In this document: positions 1-12,284 of the stretch, in pieces | Position numbering within the stretch: position 1 is the first letter of the stretch | How the letters are laid out: each line of letters begins with the position of its first letter | Assembly (NCBI RefSeq): GCF_000150275.1 | Contig: NW_002060945.1 | Location: forward strand, 1,244,199 to 1,308,198 | Source: Trichoplax adhaerens | Lineage: Eukaryota > Placozoa > Uniplacotomia > Trichoplacea > Trichoplacidae | DNA: 64,000 bases | Direction: 5' to 3' | The notes under the pieces: model-generated | What the model saw: the letters and a program-made list of their open reading frames with translations, nothing else | What the model was told of the DNA's origin: nothing | The model's database searches: none | Program-made: the position numbers and the translations under genes

Positions 1-88
1 AGAAATTGAGCAATTTTTCAGTGATTAGCTTGAATTTTATTGACTGTAATAAGAATATCAAAATAACAATTGTTTACATTTTATAAAT

Positions 89-156
89 ATAATTTTCTAT
101 TTTGTAATCTAGATTACATAATTTTCTATTTTGTGATCTAGATTATATAATTTTCT
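89..156. repeat. 29-bp tandem repeat, about 2.3 copies
   Basis: A unit starting ataattttctattttg recurs at 89, 118 and (partial) 147, a period of 29 bp with one or two mismatches per copy. It lies beyond the 3' side of armadillo-like copy A. No coding sense is visible. Confidence 0.75.
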
Positions 157-354
157 TAAATTTTTCAGATACAGTATATCATACTTTCACTTTTGTTATT
201 TTCCAAAATTTTTGGCAATTGCTGTAATAGTGAGTATAAAATGGATAAGATTTCAAATTCGCCGTTTCTATCAAGCCAACACTGTTCCGGGTATAAGACC
301 ACAGCGAGATCGTATGTATTACATATTTGTTATCTAGTAACGAAAGAATAGTAC

Positions 355-3300
355 CTTGCTCTTCTTGACAATTTCTGCCATTCCTTCTATTATTTTTCTC
401 ACAATCTAGAATTTAGATAAATAAAAGAAAATTTGTGCACTATACTTTCCCAAGTAACTCTCTAAGCTATTATTGATAACATTAGTATTAGAAAATTTGT
501 AAAGAATAGCTTCTTATTTATTAATCATCAATAATTAATGGTAAGCTATACTGCCATAAGTGAGAATTATACCGCGCGGTCTTCACTTTTCATCAGTGTA
601 TCGTGTAAATATTGTATGATGTATTGATTTATTACTAATTGTTCCATCTATAGAATAAAAGATATCCTTTCGTTAGGGCGAATCTTTGATGTAGAAGTTC
701 AATATAGAGTATCAATAAATTTGATACATAATTTTGAAAATGATACCTGCTCAGTAGTTGCTAATCTTGCTATATCAGTCAGAGCTCTTATTGTCAGTAC
801 GGTTGGCAAGTCCGAAATCTAGAAAAATATTAAAGAATTATCATCTTGCAGTTGCAAGCACATAGATTATGAAAAAATTGATGGAGTAAATGTGTAAGTC
901 TGTACTACGGTATTTATAGTATAGACAAACCTTGCGGGTTGCCGTGAAGATAACGGAGAATAGATCGTGATCGATTATACCCTTCATTTAGTTGTAAAGC
1001 GCGATAATTAGACGATAGAGTACAAGTTAATTGTTATGCGCATGATATTGATATACCTGTAATAACATGCTATCCGAACTAGCCAGGCCATATAAAAATT
1101 GTAAAGCACTCTGTCAATTCAAATGCATAAATTCGTATAAAAAATGAGTACAATAATTCTAGTCAGTAAATATTCTTAATATTGTATAAGTTGCTATTTC
1201 TGACATGAAATTCGTTATGAGTATCTAGAAGTGTTATTTTCAGTACAGGAATCACTTTCAGTCCTATTAATATCTGGTAAAAACAAAAACGTAAATTAAT
1301 TTTTTACTACGTAGAAATAATTCGAGTTGCATATTTAAATTTTTAATATACTAATACCTTAACATCATGACGATCATCAAATCCGTGAACTAGCAGCACA
1401 TGTAATATTTCTAGTGCATCTTTCTAGAGTTTAAAAATTTTTCAATTTTCAAAATATTTTGAGCATTATGATCTGATATTTGATAGTAATACCGAATTAA
1501 ACAATTTTTAGTTCTTACACATAAACGCGGTGATTGACTTGCTAAAATCTCGTAAATACGAACGACAGGTATTTTCTTAAGTGCTGCCTATTGCGTGCAA
1601 ATAAAATTGCATATAATCACACAAAAAGATAGCAAAGACTCAATTTAACGTGTTGTTATTTGGCTACATGATCAGTATTAGTCTATATCGAAATCATGAC
1701 ATAGTATACTAAACTTTCAATACAACACATTTTCATTCATTATAAATACTGTAAGTAATAGGATGGATATCTAACCATAACTTCTTCATTGGAATGTTGT
1801 GATAAATTTGCAATGGATGATGATAAAATTTGATTTTTTTCAGTAAGTAGAGAGTGTAAAATCTTCGTAACTTCAATACATATCTATGGATGAAGAAATT
1901 TTATATTACTGTAATTACTAACCCTAAATTAACTGTAACAGATATGATTTGGATGATGCTACCATACATCGATATCGTTTGACTTTAAGAAATCGGACAG
2001 AATTGGAATTAACTATAATCGAATGATATGATAATAAGAAAATTAACTTCTAAACTAAATGTCAATTCAATATCTCAATTCGGGATCCACATACGTTGAT
2101 ACTATTGTCTCGCAATGCGACGTAATATTCTCGATCGTCTATATGTACCCCAGGAATGAAAGTTAAGGGTTTGTTCATACACTGTTTTATGGTACGAGCT
2201 ACACATTGAAGAAATTGCACCTACAATTGATTTATAACAGGAACTGTAATAATTTATAAGTATATTATTACATCTATATAGTGAATGATTGCTATATTTT
2301 ACCGATTTACCATTATGGATAACAGAAATTGATTTATGGATTATTTCGTAACGTAAGAACAATATCTCGACTAAAAATAAAGATCATACGCAAAAATTTT
2401 TACTTACACCGTAATTTTCTTTTCTTAAATATTATATACAATATCATAGAGCCATACATACTTGCATACTCTGCGATAATTTGTAGCGACTTTAGCGCTA
2501 AGCCTTCGTACGGTGAAGAGATTAATTCAATTAAGAGGGATATATCAGCTATTAGAATGACATCAAATATGGTATGAAATTAGGATTTCTTAAATTTCTA
2601 CTGATTGCATTTCTTAAAGCACCAAAAATAATAGTATTACCGATTGATAACGTATTTGGTGTAGGAAGTATTCCTTTCAGTCTCGTAAGTGAGAGTATCA
2701 TTTTAAGCGATTCTAGTCGTATTTCATAGCTACATAGAAATTGTTATCAATCACGATTTTCTTACATTAATATAACATTGCAGAGTATAATATTATAACC
2801 ATTTTATTTCAAGTAATCGATTTTTGAACTTACTCATCATGATAACGTAAATTCTTAAAAGTATTAAAGATGAATTCATCACTATGAAGGGAATTTTTAA
2901 GCGGTCTTAGAATATAAGCATAATAACCTATGATGATAGAGATACATACTTTCAACTGCACAACTTACTAGTCCGCTTGAGAAATTGTCTCTGTTTCATG
3001 TGTTCTGTTTAATCCATAGTTGATGGGCATCATGATTACATTAGAAATAGTAGAGTTATGTTTGTAGTTGATTTAGTTTTACGGTAAAATTTTAAATTAT
3101 CGGTAGTTTAATTTCGTTATTAATATCATTTATAAGTCTGGCATTCTTACGTATGTAGCATTTAAATCATATTGATATTCATTGTAATACTTTGAATACA
3201 GCATAGTAGTATCAAACTATGACAACTTTTATTAATCAAGCTTACGATATTTCGTATTCTTTTTGAACTGTACGATTATTTACAAAGTTAAGTAGAGTAA

Positions 3301-3506
3301 TCGGTAATGAATTAATTGAGATGATAATAGCAATAGGTATTTAGCTTGTTCTTAGTAAATACTGTACATTATTAGGCCAACATGATGAAATAATATTGTT
3401 AAGTAATAAATTATTTAGATATATTACCGTGGACTGGAAGATAGCGAGATAGGTTGTAGAATCTACCAGAATATGAAATATAATAACCATAGTAAGTAGA
3501 ACTCGG
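355..3506 (-). CDS. Armadillo/HEAT-like repeat protein, copy A (multi-exon, ends unresolved)
   Basis: Reading from high to low coordinates, exons in matching phase are 3428-3506, 2969-3004, 2834-2881, 2641-2729, 2462-2548, 2303-2370, 2095-2220, 1968-2012, 1776-1883, 1519-1587, 1358-1423, 1205-1273, 1057-1110, 931-981, 747-818, 573-647 and 355-405. Each has AG before and GT after. The peptide is a run of amphipathic helices rich in Leu/Ile, e.g. GLALKSLQIIAEYA (2462-2548), EILASQSPRL (1519-1587), LIPILSDFLKSNDID (1968-2012) and IIDHDLFSVIF (931-981), which is the look of armadillo/HEAT alpha-solenoids. The exon-by-exon match to copies B, C and D is the main proof. At least one exon between 3005 and 3427 is missing, because the phases of its neighbours do not join. 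The start codon and the terminal exon were not found. Role unknown; such solenoids usually bind other proteins in the cytosol. The donor at 1204 (gtcaga) is weak. Confidence 0.75.
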
Positions 3507-5160
3507 CTGAAAGCATTCGTGAATACATATAAATATTGACTATGCTGTGAGATAGAAAATGATAATAAATTAGAGTCAGTTTACCTTGTCTGCATTCGAC
3601 GTTAGTTCGTATAAATTTTTAATCTTTTCATAAAGACAAATTGATTTATGGGTTGTTAAACGATACGGTTATTTTATACAAGAAATGAAATAGATACTAC
3701 TAGAATGAGCAGTTAATATACTAATTAATTAGCAGAGATAGATTATTTTTATAGGTAACTATATGATCATATATCGACAGCATTACAATTTAGGTCTCGT
3801 GTTGCACTGATCGAACTACATATTATTTACTGTACATGAGGAGCAGCAGTGCTAGTAAGTAGAAGAACAGTTTACTCCATCACGTATGCAAAATCGTAAA
3901 GGAAGAGTATACGAGGGCTTTAGTTTCTGTAGAATAATTGATGAACTTATATACTTTCTGGTCTATATAGCCATATTTGCAACTTGCAACACAGAATCTA
4001 TTTACAAGTGATTTAGATGGAGGCTGTAAATTACTATAAATATAGAAAAATAGCAAAACGAAGAGTTCAGTCTCTACTCACTAATGATTAGATTGATAGA
4101 CGTGTACGTAAATAAATGTTGATCAACTTTCTACTTACTGATTTTGTATAGTGGAGATACAAACTAGGCAAGTATGATAGATACATGTATGCGATGCAGT
4201 TACTTAGTCTAATATTAATTCCAGGAGTGTAGTTTACTATTTATACTTTCCAGTTTCATAGGCAAGGAGTTATCGTTTTTCCTTGCCTATCTACTGTCCA
4301 TTGACCCTGATTGGGATTAGATTGAACGTAACCAATGAAGCTTTGTAAATCAGTTATTGTTTTATCTAATATACTTAAAGAAGATGGTAATCTTTAATGC
4401 CTTATTTTCCGATTTTATATACTACATTCATATGGTACATCTAATAGTCGGATCGTATTCTCCTATTATACCGATAAAGAAGTGAATTAAAGCTAAGTAA
4501 TCATTTTCATTATGTTTGTTGTGATGTATAGAAGACAAGAAATGAGAAAAAGGTAATCAATGTTGAAGTTATTGTAGTAAAAAATATGAAATAACGTAGG
4601 AAGACCGCCATTGCTTACTCGGCTAAATAATCTTCAATATTAAAGGGTAGCAAACAGTGCAATGATAATGTGATCGATTTTATCGCTTTCTGCGTATGAT
4701 GAAAATTTCAAAATCAGCATGAAATACTATAATCGAGTATCATAGCTATCATTATAAGTATAGGCTGATAATTTTAGAAAGAGGTCTATTTATATTAATA
4801 AACACGGAGATCAGAAACATCAAAGTCGTATATCCAAATTAAACAGGTAATCTCTATGATTCGTACTAACGGCTAGCAAGGAATCGTTGACGTAGTAGAC
4901 ATCTTCCTTTTTCAAATCATCAACCGCCATAACTATTTATTGCTCTTCCATAATTATTTACTATATCTATGAAACAATTTCAGGTGTATTCTGGCTTCTT
5001 AGCAAAGTTTCTCCACTATTTGCGCTTACTACTGGGTGCTATAAGTAGATTGGGAAAGACGAAGTTTCGATAGCTTGCTTATACTGTTGTACTTAAAACT
5101 ATTATATTGCATTGTCATATACATGGTGATAGTAGTTGGAGCAAGCGCATTTAAGATGAA
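3507..5160. other. Upstream region of copy A, unresolved
   Basis: This stretch probably holds the 5' exons and promoter of the minus-strand copy A gene. Many minus-strand GT and AG signals occur, but I could not pair exons with copy B here, so none is called. Confidence 0.3.
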
Positions 5161-5800
5161 CTTTTAAATATGTAATTAATTAATTAATTATATATGTATG
5201 TATGAGTCTCGCTGTCGTAGATTTACTATAGCTATGGTCTTTATTTGTTTATGTTTGCAATAAAGTATATATTGACTATTATTATCCGTATATGCAGTAG
5301 AGCATGATCTATAGAACTGTAAAATGGCAAAGTACCGTATAGTATTTTCGGCTTGGGCATTTACAAAATCATTGATTATCTAAACGATCCGTATCTATAT
5401 AGCCTATTGTTACAGCTAATATGAGAAAGTAAATAATACCGAAATTATCCGGATAGCAAAGATATTAAATGCCAATTCGTATGTTAATCAATATTGTCTA
5501 ATGTCCATGTATGCAGTAGTGCATATTATGTAGTAGTAAAATGACGAAGTACAGGACAGTGTTTTGCATTTTTTAATGATCAAATTATTATAATTATTTA
5601 TTGTCTAGTGATCCATATTATGTATACAGCATATACATTGACTATGTAAGTATAGGTGCATGTTCTATAGTAGTAAAATGGCAGAGCATAATACAATATT
5701 TTCCTCGAACATTGTGCAAAATGATCGATTATCTGATGATCCATATCTTTTACATATTGACCATAGAGGCATAAATGCATGTTAGTGCTAAAACGATACA
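5160..5800. repeat. aattaatt microsatellite followed by diverged tandem repeats
   Basis: A short aatt/tatg-type simple run at about 5172-5206 is followed by four related blocks. They carry the words 'gcatg(a/t)tcta', 'taaaatgg(c/a)..agta' and 'gatccatat', near 5300, 5535, 5665 and 5780. Spacing is irregular (about 110-235 bp) and divergence is high. The 60-codon minus-strand frame inside it is repeat sequence, not a gene. Confidence 0.6.
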
Positions 5801-5829
5801 GTACAAGAGATCAGTCATTTTGCAAAATG

Positions 5830-7590
5830 CCTAAATCATTTAGGCACCCAATATAGTTTCTAGATGTAAATTAATTTATTTGGAAATATTTAATAAATAA
5901 TGCAAATATTCTTCCGGTTAAAACCTTTTAGATGTCGAAAAATGCTCTGAGTAGCCCAGCCGTTATTCGCCATATCTTTCTTCCTCCTAATTATCCCACT
6001 TTTACAATTTATACGATCACGGAATTATACTGATACTTTTATGGGTAAATACTAATTACCAAATTTTGCATTAAATTTGCAATTAATGGTGGAATTTAAA
6101 TATGTACAAATTACAAAAATTTCAGCATATAATTAATGCATAATTACGACAAAGTCATTAATTTTATAAAGAATCACTAGCTGTTTTTCATCTAATAAGG
6201 TAATTTTAAAAACTACAGATAGTAAATAACGCCCTAGCTGGACACATTTTACAAATAGTTTAACATCGTATTAGTTGATAGCGTATGTACTCATGATGCT
6301 GGATTATCTATTGAATGGTCAGACTCCTATAATAGTTCCCTTATTATATCAGCACAGCAGTATATTAATCATAATCGAAATCATTGCTACTGTATCCATT
6401 TTATGGTCTGTCATATACATAATGTACTGTAGTAGTGTGCGGCATCAATAGACAAGCATTTGCCACTAGAAGTTATCGAAAATTAATGATCTTGGAGGAA
6501 TAATTCGAAACTGCCACAAGAATTATCATGATGTTAGTACTTAGCTTAAAAGTAAAGTTATATACTATAAATCGTAAATTAATAGATCTACTTCATTCTA
6601 ACGAAAGTGATTATTAATTGTAAGATTTTGGTAGTAATCTTGTATATTTATATTGTTTTTGCTATTTCACAGTAGCTCAATTATAATAAATTACGGGCTA
6701 ATTGTCACAATTTCGCAAGATATATGATAAAACATTTTTGAAATTTATTATTGCTATGGTCTCATAATTCAATATGAAAATAATAGAGAGCAACTTTCAT
6801 AAAATAAATTGTGATGGAATAAAGTTAAAACCTCTGATTAAGCTTATTTTACAACTAATGCACTACCATATCACATACGGGTACAGTGCAGATGTTATAT
6901 TACAGTACAAGTTAATAAAAATCTGATTCGAAGTAGATTTTAAAATCAAAACTTATGATAAAATTAGTTTGAATACTTTGGATATATACATGTATAATAG
7001 AGTAATAAATTTGATAAGTATCATTAATGTCCCTTAAAATATTATAACAGTTTTCAAAGTTGACAAATTTTAAAATTTCTAGCCTACTTCCACATTTTTA
7101 GGTAGCTATCAGTGATACAGTAGGTACATTATTATTGCAGTAAATATTAATTTTTTTACTTTTTCTTACTTTTAAGATTCAATAAACGAACAAGTTGGTT
7201 TGCTGGTTGTAATACCGTTGAATGTTGAGAAAATTCAATACGTATCATTTCGAGTTTGGGTAGTACTAAAATAATAATATAAGCTTATTTATATTTTATA
7301 ATTCAATATTTAACGTACACGTACGTATATAACTGCTAATGCACCCTTCCGTGTTTACTCATTTCGTTATAGATATAGTCATAATCAATTAGAAAAATTT
7401 ACCTTTAGCTTTATTATTTTCGAATAATTCTGGTGATTGCTGTCATCACGATTATAAGAAGAGAAAAATATAAATATTTCTTATTTTCAAAAGTTAATTC
7501 CATAGGGTATACCGTGACAAAACATTCAAGCAGTATCGTATTTATTAATACTTTCGCTTTCCTAACGCAATTTTCTATAACTTTACGATA
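5830..7590. other. Intergenic, nothing supported
   Basis: An AT-rich stretch between copies A and B. It should contain the unresolved 3' terminal exon(s) of copy B near its right edge. Two overlapping 60-70 codon frames at 7414-7639 on opposite strands look like chance. Confidence 0.4.
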
Positions 7591-7591
7591 C

Positions 7592-10500
7592 CTTGCTTTT
7601 TTTGACAAGATCTGCTATTCCTTGTATCGTTGGTCCTAAAATCTATAAAGTTTAATGATTACTATATTTTTATAGTCACTTGTTAGCCGATGCCATACAC
7701 AATTTTTGATACTGTAGTATTGATGTGGAAATTTTGTTCGGGAAGTTTCTTCAATACTACAATTATAATGGACTGAAAAGCTGCGCTATCATAATATCAA
7801 TCATGAATCGTACCTCATATTCTTCGTTTGTCATCAGTGTTTCAAATAAATGCTGTATTACGTAGTGATTTTCAGCTATTTGTTTAATCTGCAAAAGAAA
7901 AGCGATTATTCCCTTAAAATAAATTCTTTATACATGCATTGTGTAAGTAGAGTAAAATAAAAATTTTAGCATAATACCTGTGATGCAGTTGCTGATCTAG
8001 CCGCACAAGCAATCGTCCTTGTTATAAGAATATTGCGGTATTTTGAAATCTGCAATATCAAATATCTATCGTCACAAAGTGTGTAGACCACATAAATATT
8101 AAAAGATGACTGTGTAATATTGATGTACAAACCCTAGGCATTCCACGAAGGAGAACTGAGAACACATCATGATCGATTACACCCTTCATTTGTATATAAT
8201 CATTATATTTAATTAATCTGTTTATTGAAAGATAAGCTGATCAAAGCATACGTCATACGGTGCATACCTGCAATAATCTACTATTCACGCGGATTACATT
8301 AATCAGAAGTTTTAAAGTATTCTGTTAAATATAATTTCACATCAAAATATGTACTGTAAAGGGCAAATAATAATAGTAGCAACATGCCACATATATATTT
8401 TTATTTAGTATTTCTTTGGGTACCGTAATAACATCGAACTCGCAGGTGTTGTTTAGAAGGATTGCTTTCAGTACAGGGATCAGTTTTAACCCTATCAGTA
8501 TCTAATTAATACCAAAAAATGAAATTTTTTCATTATTTAATTTGCTACTTTGGATAATTTTACAACATTAATTGGTAACTGGTGCCTAGAGGTATTTCTC
8601 AGTACATGGGTTAGTTTCAATCCACTATTACCTAATTAAAACAGGAAATTAAATATTAATCATTCAATTTATTGTAAAATAAAACGAACTGAGCCTAATT
8701 TACTCTCCATAAATTTTGAAGCACGGTACCTTTACTTCTTGGTGGTCCTTACGCTGCGACATTAGTACATCTAAAAATCCTAATCCAGCAATCTAAATTT
8801 TATTAAGATGTATATAATTATTTCATATCTTTTCAGATAAAATATTGATCAAATAGCAATAACTGAGAAAATTTTAAAATAAACTTTAAATTGCTACAGA
8901 TCTTTGGAAAAAAGATTTACAAATATTTAGTATCTCTACAGATCAAATATCTAGTAGTACAGTAGTAACGAAAAAAACTTTAAAAACGGACTCAAATTTC
9001 TTACACGTAAATGCGGCGATTGACTTGCTACAATTTCAAATATGCAGATAATAGGCGTTGTGTTAAACGCTTCCTATAAATCATAAAAAAGGAAGGCAAA
9101 TTTTCAATTTCAAGATACTTCACTTTCCTTAAGCAATGAGTATTACTTAATCTTGTGATAGATTGACAGAGAAAGTCAATCTTTCGTATAATATATTATT
9201 TACTTAATCTAAATCTTTAAGTAATATTATGTGTGCCTCACCATAACTTTTCCATCTGAATATCGCGATGCGTTGTCTATTATAGATGATGATAAAATAT
9301 CTCCTTTTTCAATAAATAGCAATCGTAAAACTTGTATAATTTCTCTATAAATCTGTTAGAAGGAAACAAATATAAATGTTATCCTTGTAAATAAGCAATG
9401 AAAGTTTCTTTTACTATACTTATGAGTAAAATATATATATACATAAATACCTTGATATCGTTTGACTGTAAGAGAGTGGATATTATACTAGTCAGCTGTA
9501 ATTGAATGATTCACATCGGTATTAAGGAATGTCGGACAAGTAAAACTTTTATATAATATCTTCATTTATATAGCAGTGTATTGCCGTACGTCAATAATAT
9601 TATCTCGCAATGCAAGACAGTATTCTTGATAATCCACAGAGAAATGATAGTGCAAGCACTTATTTAAGGTATAAATTAAACCCTTAAGAAATAATACCTA
9701 AAGAATGTAAAAGATTTTCAGCGTCATATTAATAACTAAAGTACATGTTTAATGTATACCGTATTATAGGTAATTGCTTAACTTACCGATTTGCCGCTAT
9801 ACATAGCGGAAAGTAGTTTGGGGATAATCCCATAGTTTAGAAATAATATGTCGTCTAAAAATTAGAAATTGCATGACAGCGGTCTATAAATACCGATGCA
9901 TATGTGTATGTCTTGTACTACTTAAGTGTAGAATGTCATAAATGATTTACTTACTTGCATAAGCCGCAATAACCTTCAAAGATTTTAATGCCAGTTCTTC
10001 GATAGGTGATAATATTAGTTTAAACAATAGGGATATATCCGCTAGAGAATGACATACATAACGAATACCTTAAATATCTCAAATTTTTAGCTTAATTTTC
10101 TGCTAATACGTGTGTTTTGAGCATGGAAACACAAATACTTAAAGAGTATTAACTTGCCCATTGATATGGTCCTTGGATTAGTAGAAATTCCCTTTATATG
10201 GAGAATAATTTCGATCGTTTTAAGCAATACCATTCGTTGCTCATAGCTACAATGAACATAGCCATTAATGTTCAACTATAAATATGTAATTTAGGCTCGA
10301 CATAATGAATAATTAACTTACTCATCATGATGATGTAAATTGCTAAATATTTCAATAATAAGTCTGTCGCTGCAAAGGAAAATATTTAAAAGGTATAAGA
10401 ATTAAACTAAAGCAAAATGGGTCATTAAATTTAGCATGCGTATTTCATTTCGTAAAAGTTTTAATGTCAACAAAATATCCCACCAATTAGCTTGAGAAAT

Positions 10501-11078
10501 TGTCTTTCCTCCAGATATTCTTTGTTAAATTGACAAAACAATAAACGTATAAGTAGGATTATGTCGAGTAGTCAATTTTTAGGTTATATAATGATTCTAT
10601 TAATACCTAAAGTGCATATGAATTACCACAACTATAACTATCATATTTATCTGTCCCTTGCAACATTTTAATTCATTCGATAGCATAAATGCTCTTTCCT
10701 GATAATCATATAATTACACATTATGAATGTTGAATTCAATATACCGTAGTAATAAAGTACGATAACTTTAATGGAAAATAATCATTGTCATTCATACAGG
10801 TTATTCGTGCACTTATTGCTAGATCTGTGACAGCTTACTAAAATATTATGAAAATATAACTACCTTACATCAATGTAAGCGTAACCTAAGTCTAGCCACT
10901 AATTATTTTAGCTGATTCTCACTGATTTATGATGTACGATTATATTGATAAGTAAGATATCATGTACGGTGCTCATCAACTTACATATCATTTAAAGAAT
11001 GAACCTGGCTGGAGGGCAGTAACATGGACTGTAGGATCTACGATAATGTATGCAAATAAAATTAATAAGATTAGGCTC
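7592..11078 (-). CDS. Armadillo/HEAT-like repeat protein, copy B (multi-exon, ends unresolved)
   Basis: Exons from high to low: one ending at 11078 (low edge uncertain), 10484-10519, 10322-10369, 10158-10246, 9955-10041, 9787-9854, 9590-9697, 9451-9495, 9242-9352, 9005-9073, 8730-8792, 8424-8501, 8268-8321, 8133-8183, 7978-8049, 7814-7888 and 7592-7642. Lengths equal or nearly equal those of copy A (68, 87, 89, 48, 36, 45, 69, 54, 51, 72, 75, 51 nt), with the same phases. Shared words include ELALKSLKVIAAYA versus GLALKSLQIIAEYA, EIVASQSPHLR versus EILASQSPRLC, and GVIDHDVFSVLL versus GIIDHDLFSVIF. The exon at 10158-10246 ends on a GC donor (G|gcaagt) where copy A has GT. The family is an alpha-solenoid of armadillo/HEAT type by helix pattern only; the partner is unknown. 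No start codon or stop could be fixed. Confidence 0.75.
8591..8634 (-). pseudogene. Decayed duplicate of a copy B exon
   Basis: Upstream (in gene sense) of the intact 78-nt exon 8424-8501 lies a second, similar block. It matches the start of that exon (…GLK.I.PVL.) but has lost one base, so the frame runs into stops. It looks like an internal exon duplication that has decayed inside the intron between 8502 and 8729. Confidence 0.5.
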
Positions 11079-11729
11079 CTGTAATGGTCGCTTAAAGCCG
11101 CAAATAAATCGTATTGCATTTGAGTATCATACTTTACCTTAACTATTTTCGATATTGGATTATCTAAGTCATCCATCTATGATACAAAGAAGTGCATTAA
11201 CTAGCAATAAATTGGATGAATTTTGTCGATGAACTCAAAAATAGATGAATGCATCATATAATATTTGAAATAATAATCAGTTCAAGACTGTCAGAGATAA
11301 TGATGCTACACTTAATGAATGGGGTTAAAGTACCGCTGGTAAATGTTAATTTTTAATAGTAATTGGAACAGGAAAGTAGGCGATTACCATTACTTATCGC
11401 CTTGACGTCGATTATGGATAGTAATTTGATCATCAGGAATATCTTTGTTAAGGCCTGGCTCAATGATTAGGCCCTGTGTAATTCATTTTCAAATGGTAAG
11501 GTTACTACTGATTGAAAATTCACGAGGAAAGAGTAGATTCAGAGTTAAAACTGCCCTATATTGGGCAAACTTATGCATTCCATTTTCATTAATAATCAAC
11601 GATCATTTATTTCTAATTACCTGAAGTCTATAAACTTTGGTTTAGAGCATCCGGTTAATCGCAACTTATGATCAATGAATTTATAATTAACAGGCAGATT
11701 TATGCTTGGCTGTCAAGTAAGTATAATTT
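11079..11729. other. Upstream region of copy B, unresolved
   Basis: Probably 5' exons or promoter of the minus-strand copy B gene. The open frame at 10988-11176 (minus) extends past the exon end at 11078, but the acceptor (cag just upstream of 11078) and alignment to copy A favour a splice. Nothing else could be supported. Confidence 0.3.
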
Positions 11730-12284
11730 TGTTACGGTGTTATCTTACCGTTAGGATAGTTTAATATGTACAGTAGTAGTAGTAGCTAGTATGGAAGATA
11801 TTCATATTTGTAGTGCTAGGTAAGGTAAGTAATGCCTTAATAAGGATATTATTTGTGGTTGTTTATTACATATTAGATATTGATTGCTATTATGTGTAGA
11901 TAGTAGTAAGATGAATCAAGTTCTAGCTATTGATAGTTGAATTAGATAACATACATGCTTAGATTAAGATTAAGTATGAGTAAGAGATTTAAAATATTTA
12001 CTGATAGAAAAGCGATGTTTCGAATATCTCAGCTCGAGATGCCTCTCCGAGAAAGGTATAATAAAAATACTGTTGTTGTCTACAAATTACCGGTTTCTAT
12101 ATAAATGGGAACGTTTGAGTTGAGTTGGATGGTGAAAAGTTGTAAATATGTCTATGCTAATAAAAGTTCTATCTTTACGGTACTACGCTGAGTCTGTTCA
12201 ACGTTTAGTAAAGAACGTTTAAGTCAGTAGTTACTTAAAGACTTTTACTGTACGTTTCCTTGTCGCAGAGTTGAAATTGTGACA
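11730..12284 (+). mobile_element. Solo LTR (family 1), copy 1
   Basis: A 555-bp block begins TGTTACGGTG and ends TTGTGACA, the TG...CA termini of a retroviral-type long terminal repeat. It aligns along its length with 50383-50932. The flanks are aattt on the left and gattt on the right, an imperfect 5-bp target-site duplication. Inside are a TATA box (tatataaa, 12098) and an AATAAA (12159), in the order expected for the plus strand. No internal retrotransposon genes adjoin it, so it is a solo LTR left by recombination. It is a transposon relic, not a gene. Confidence 0.8.
12098..12105 (+). promoter_or_regulatory. TATA box of solo LTR copy 1
   Basis: tatataaa in a conserved context (ctatataaatgggaac) that is also present at 50746-50753 in copy 2. 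About 54 bp downstream is AATAAA at 12159-12164 in this copy; copy 2 has ttataaa there. Confidence 0.55.

Noticed and set aside
319-333. Terminal exon of copy A ending in TAA just below 355
   Set aside because: The frame would close neatly, but the intervening intron would be only 21 nt, too short to splice. The equivalent idea in copy B needs 17 nt.
2102-2362. 86-codon minus-strand ORF
   Set aside because: It reads through two real exons of copy A (2095-2220 and 2303-2370) but in the wrong frame for the second half and across the intron; the spliced model fits all paralogs better.
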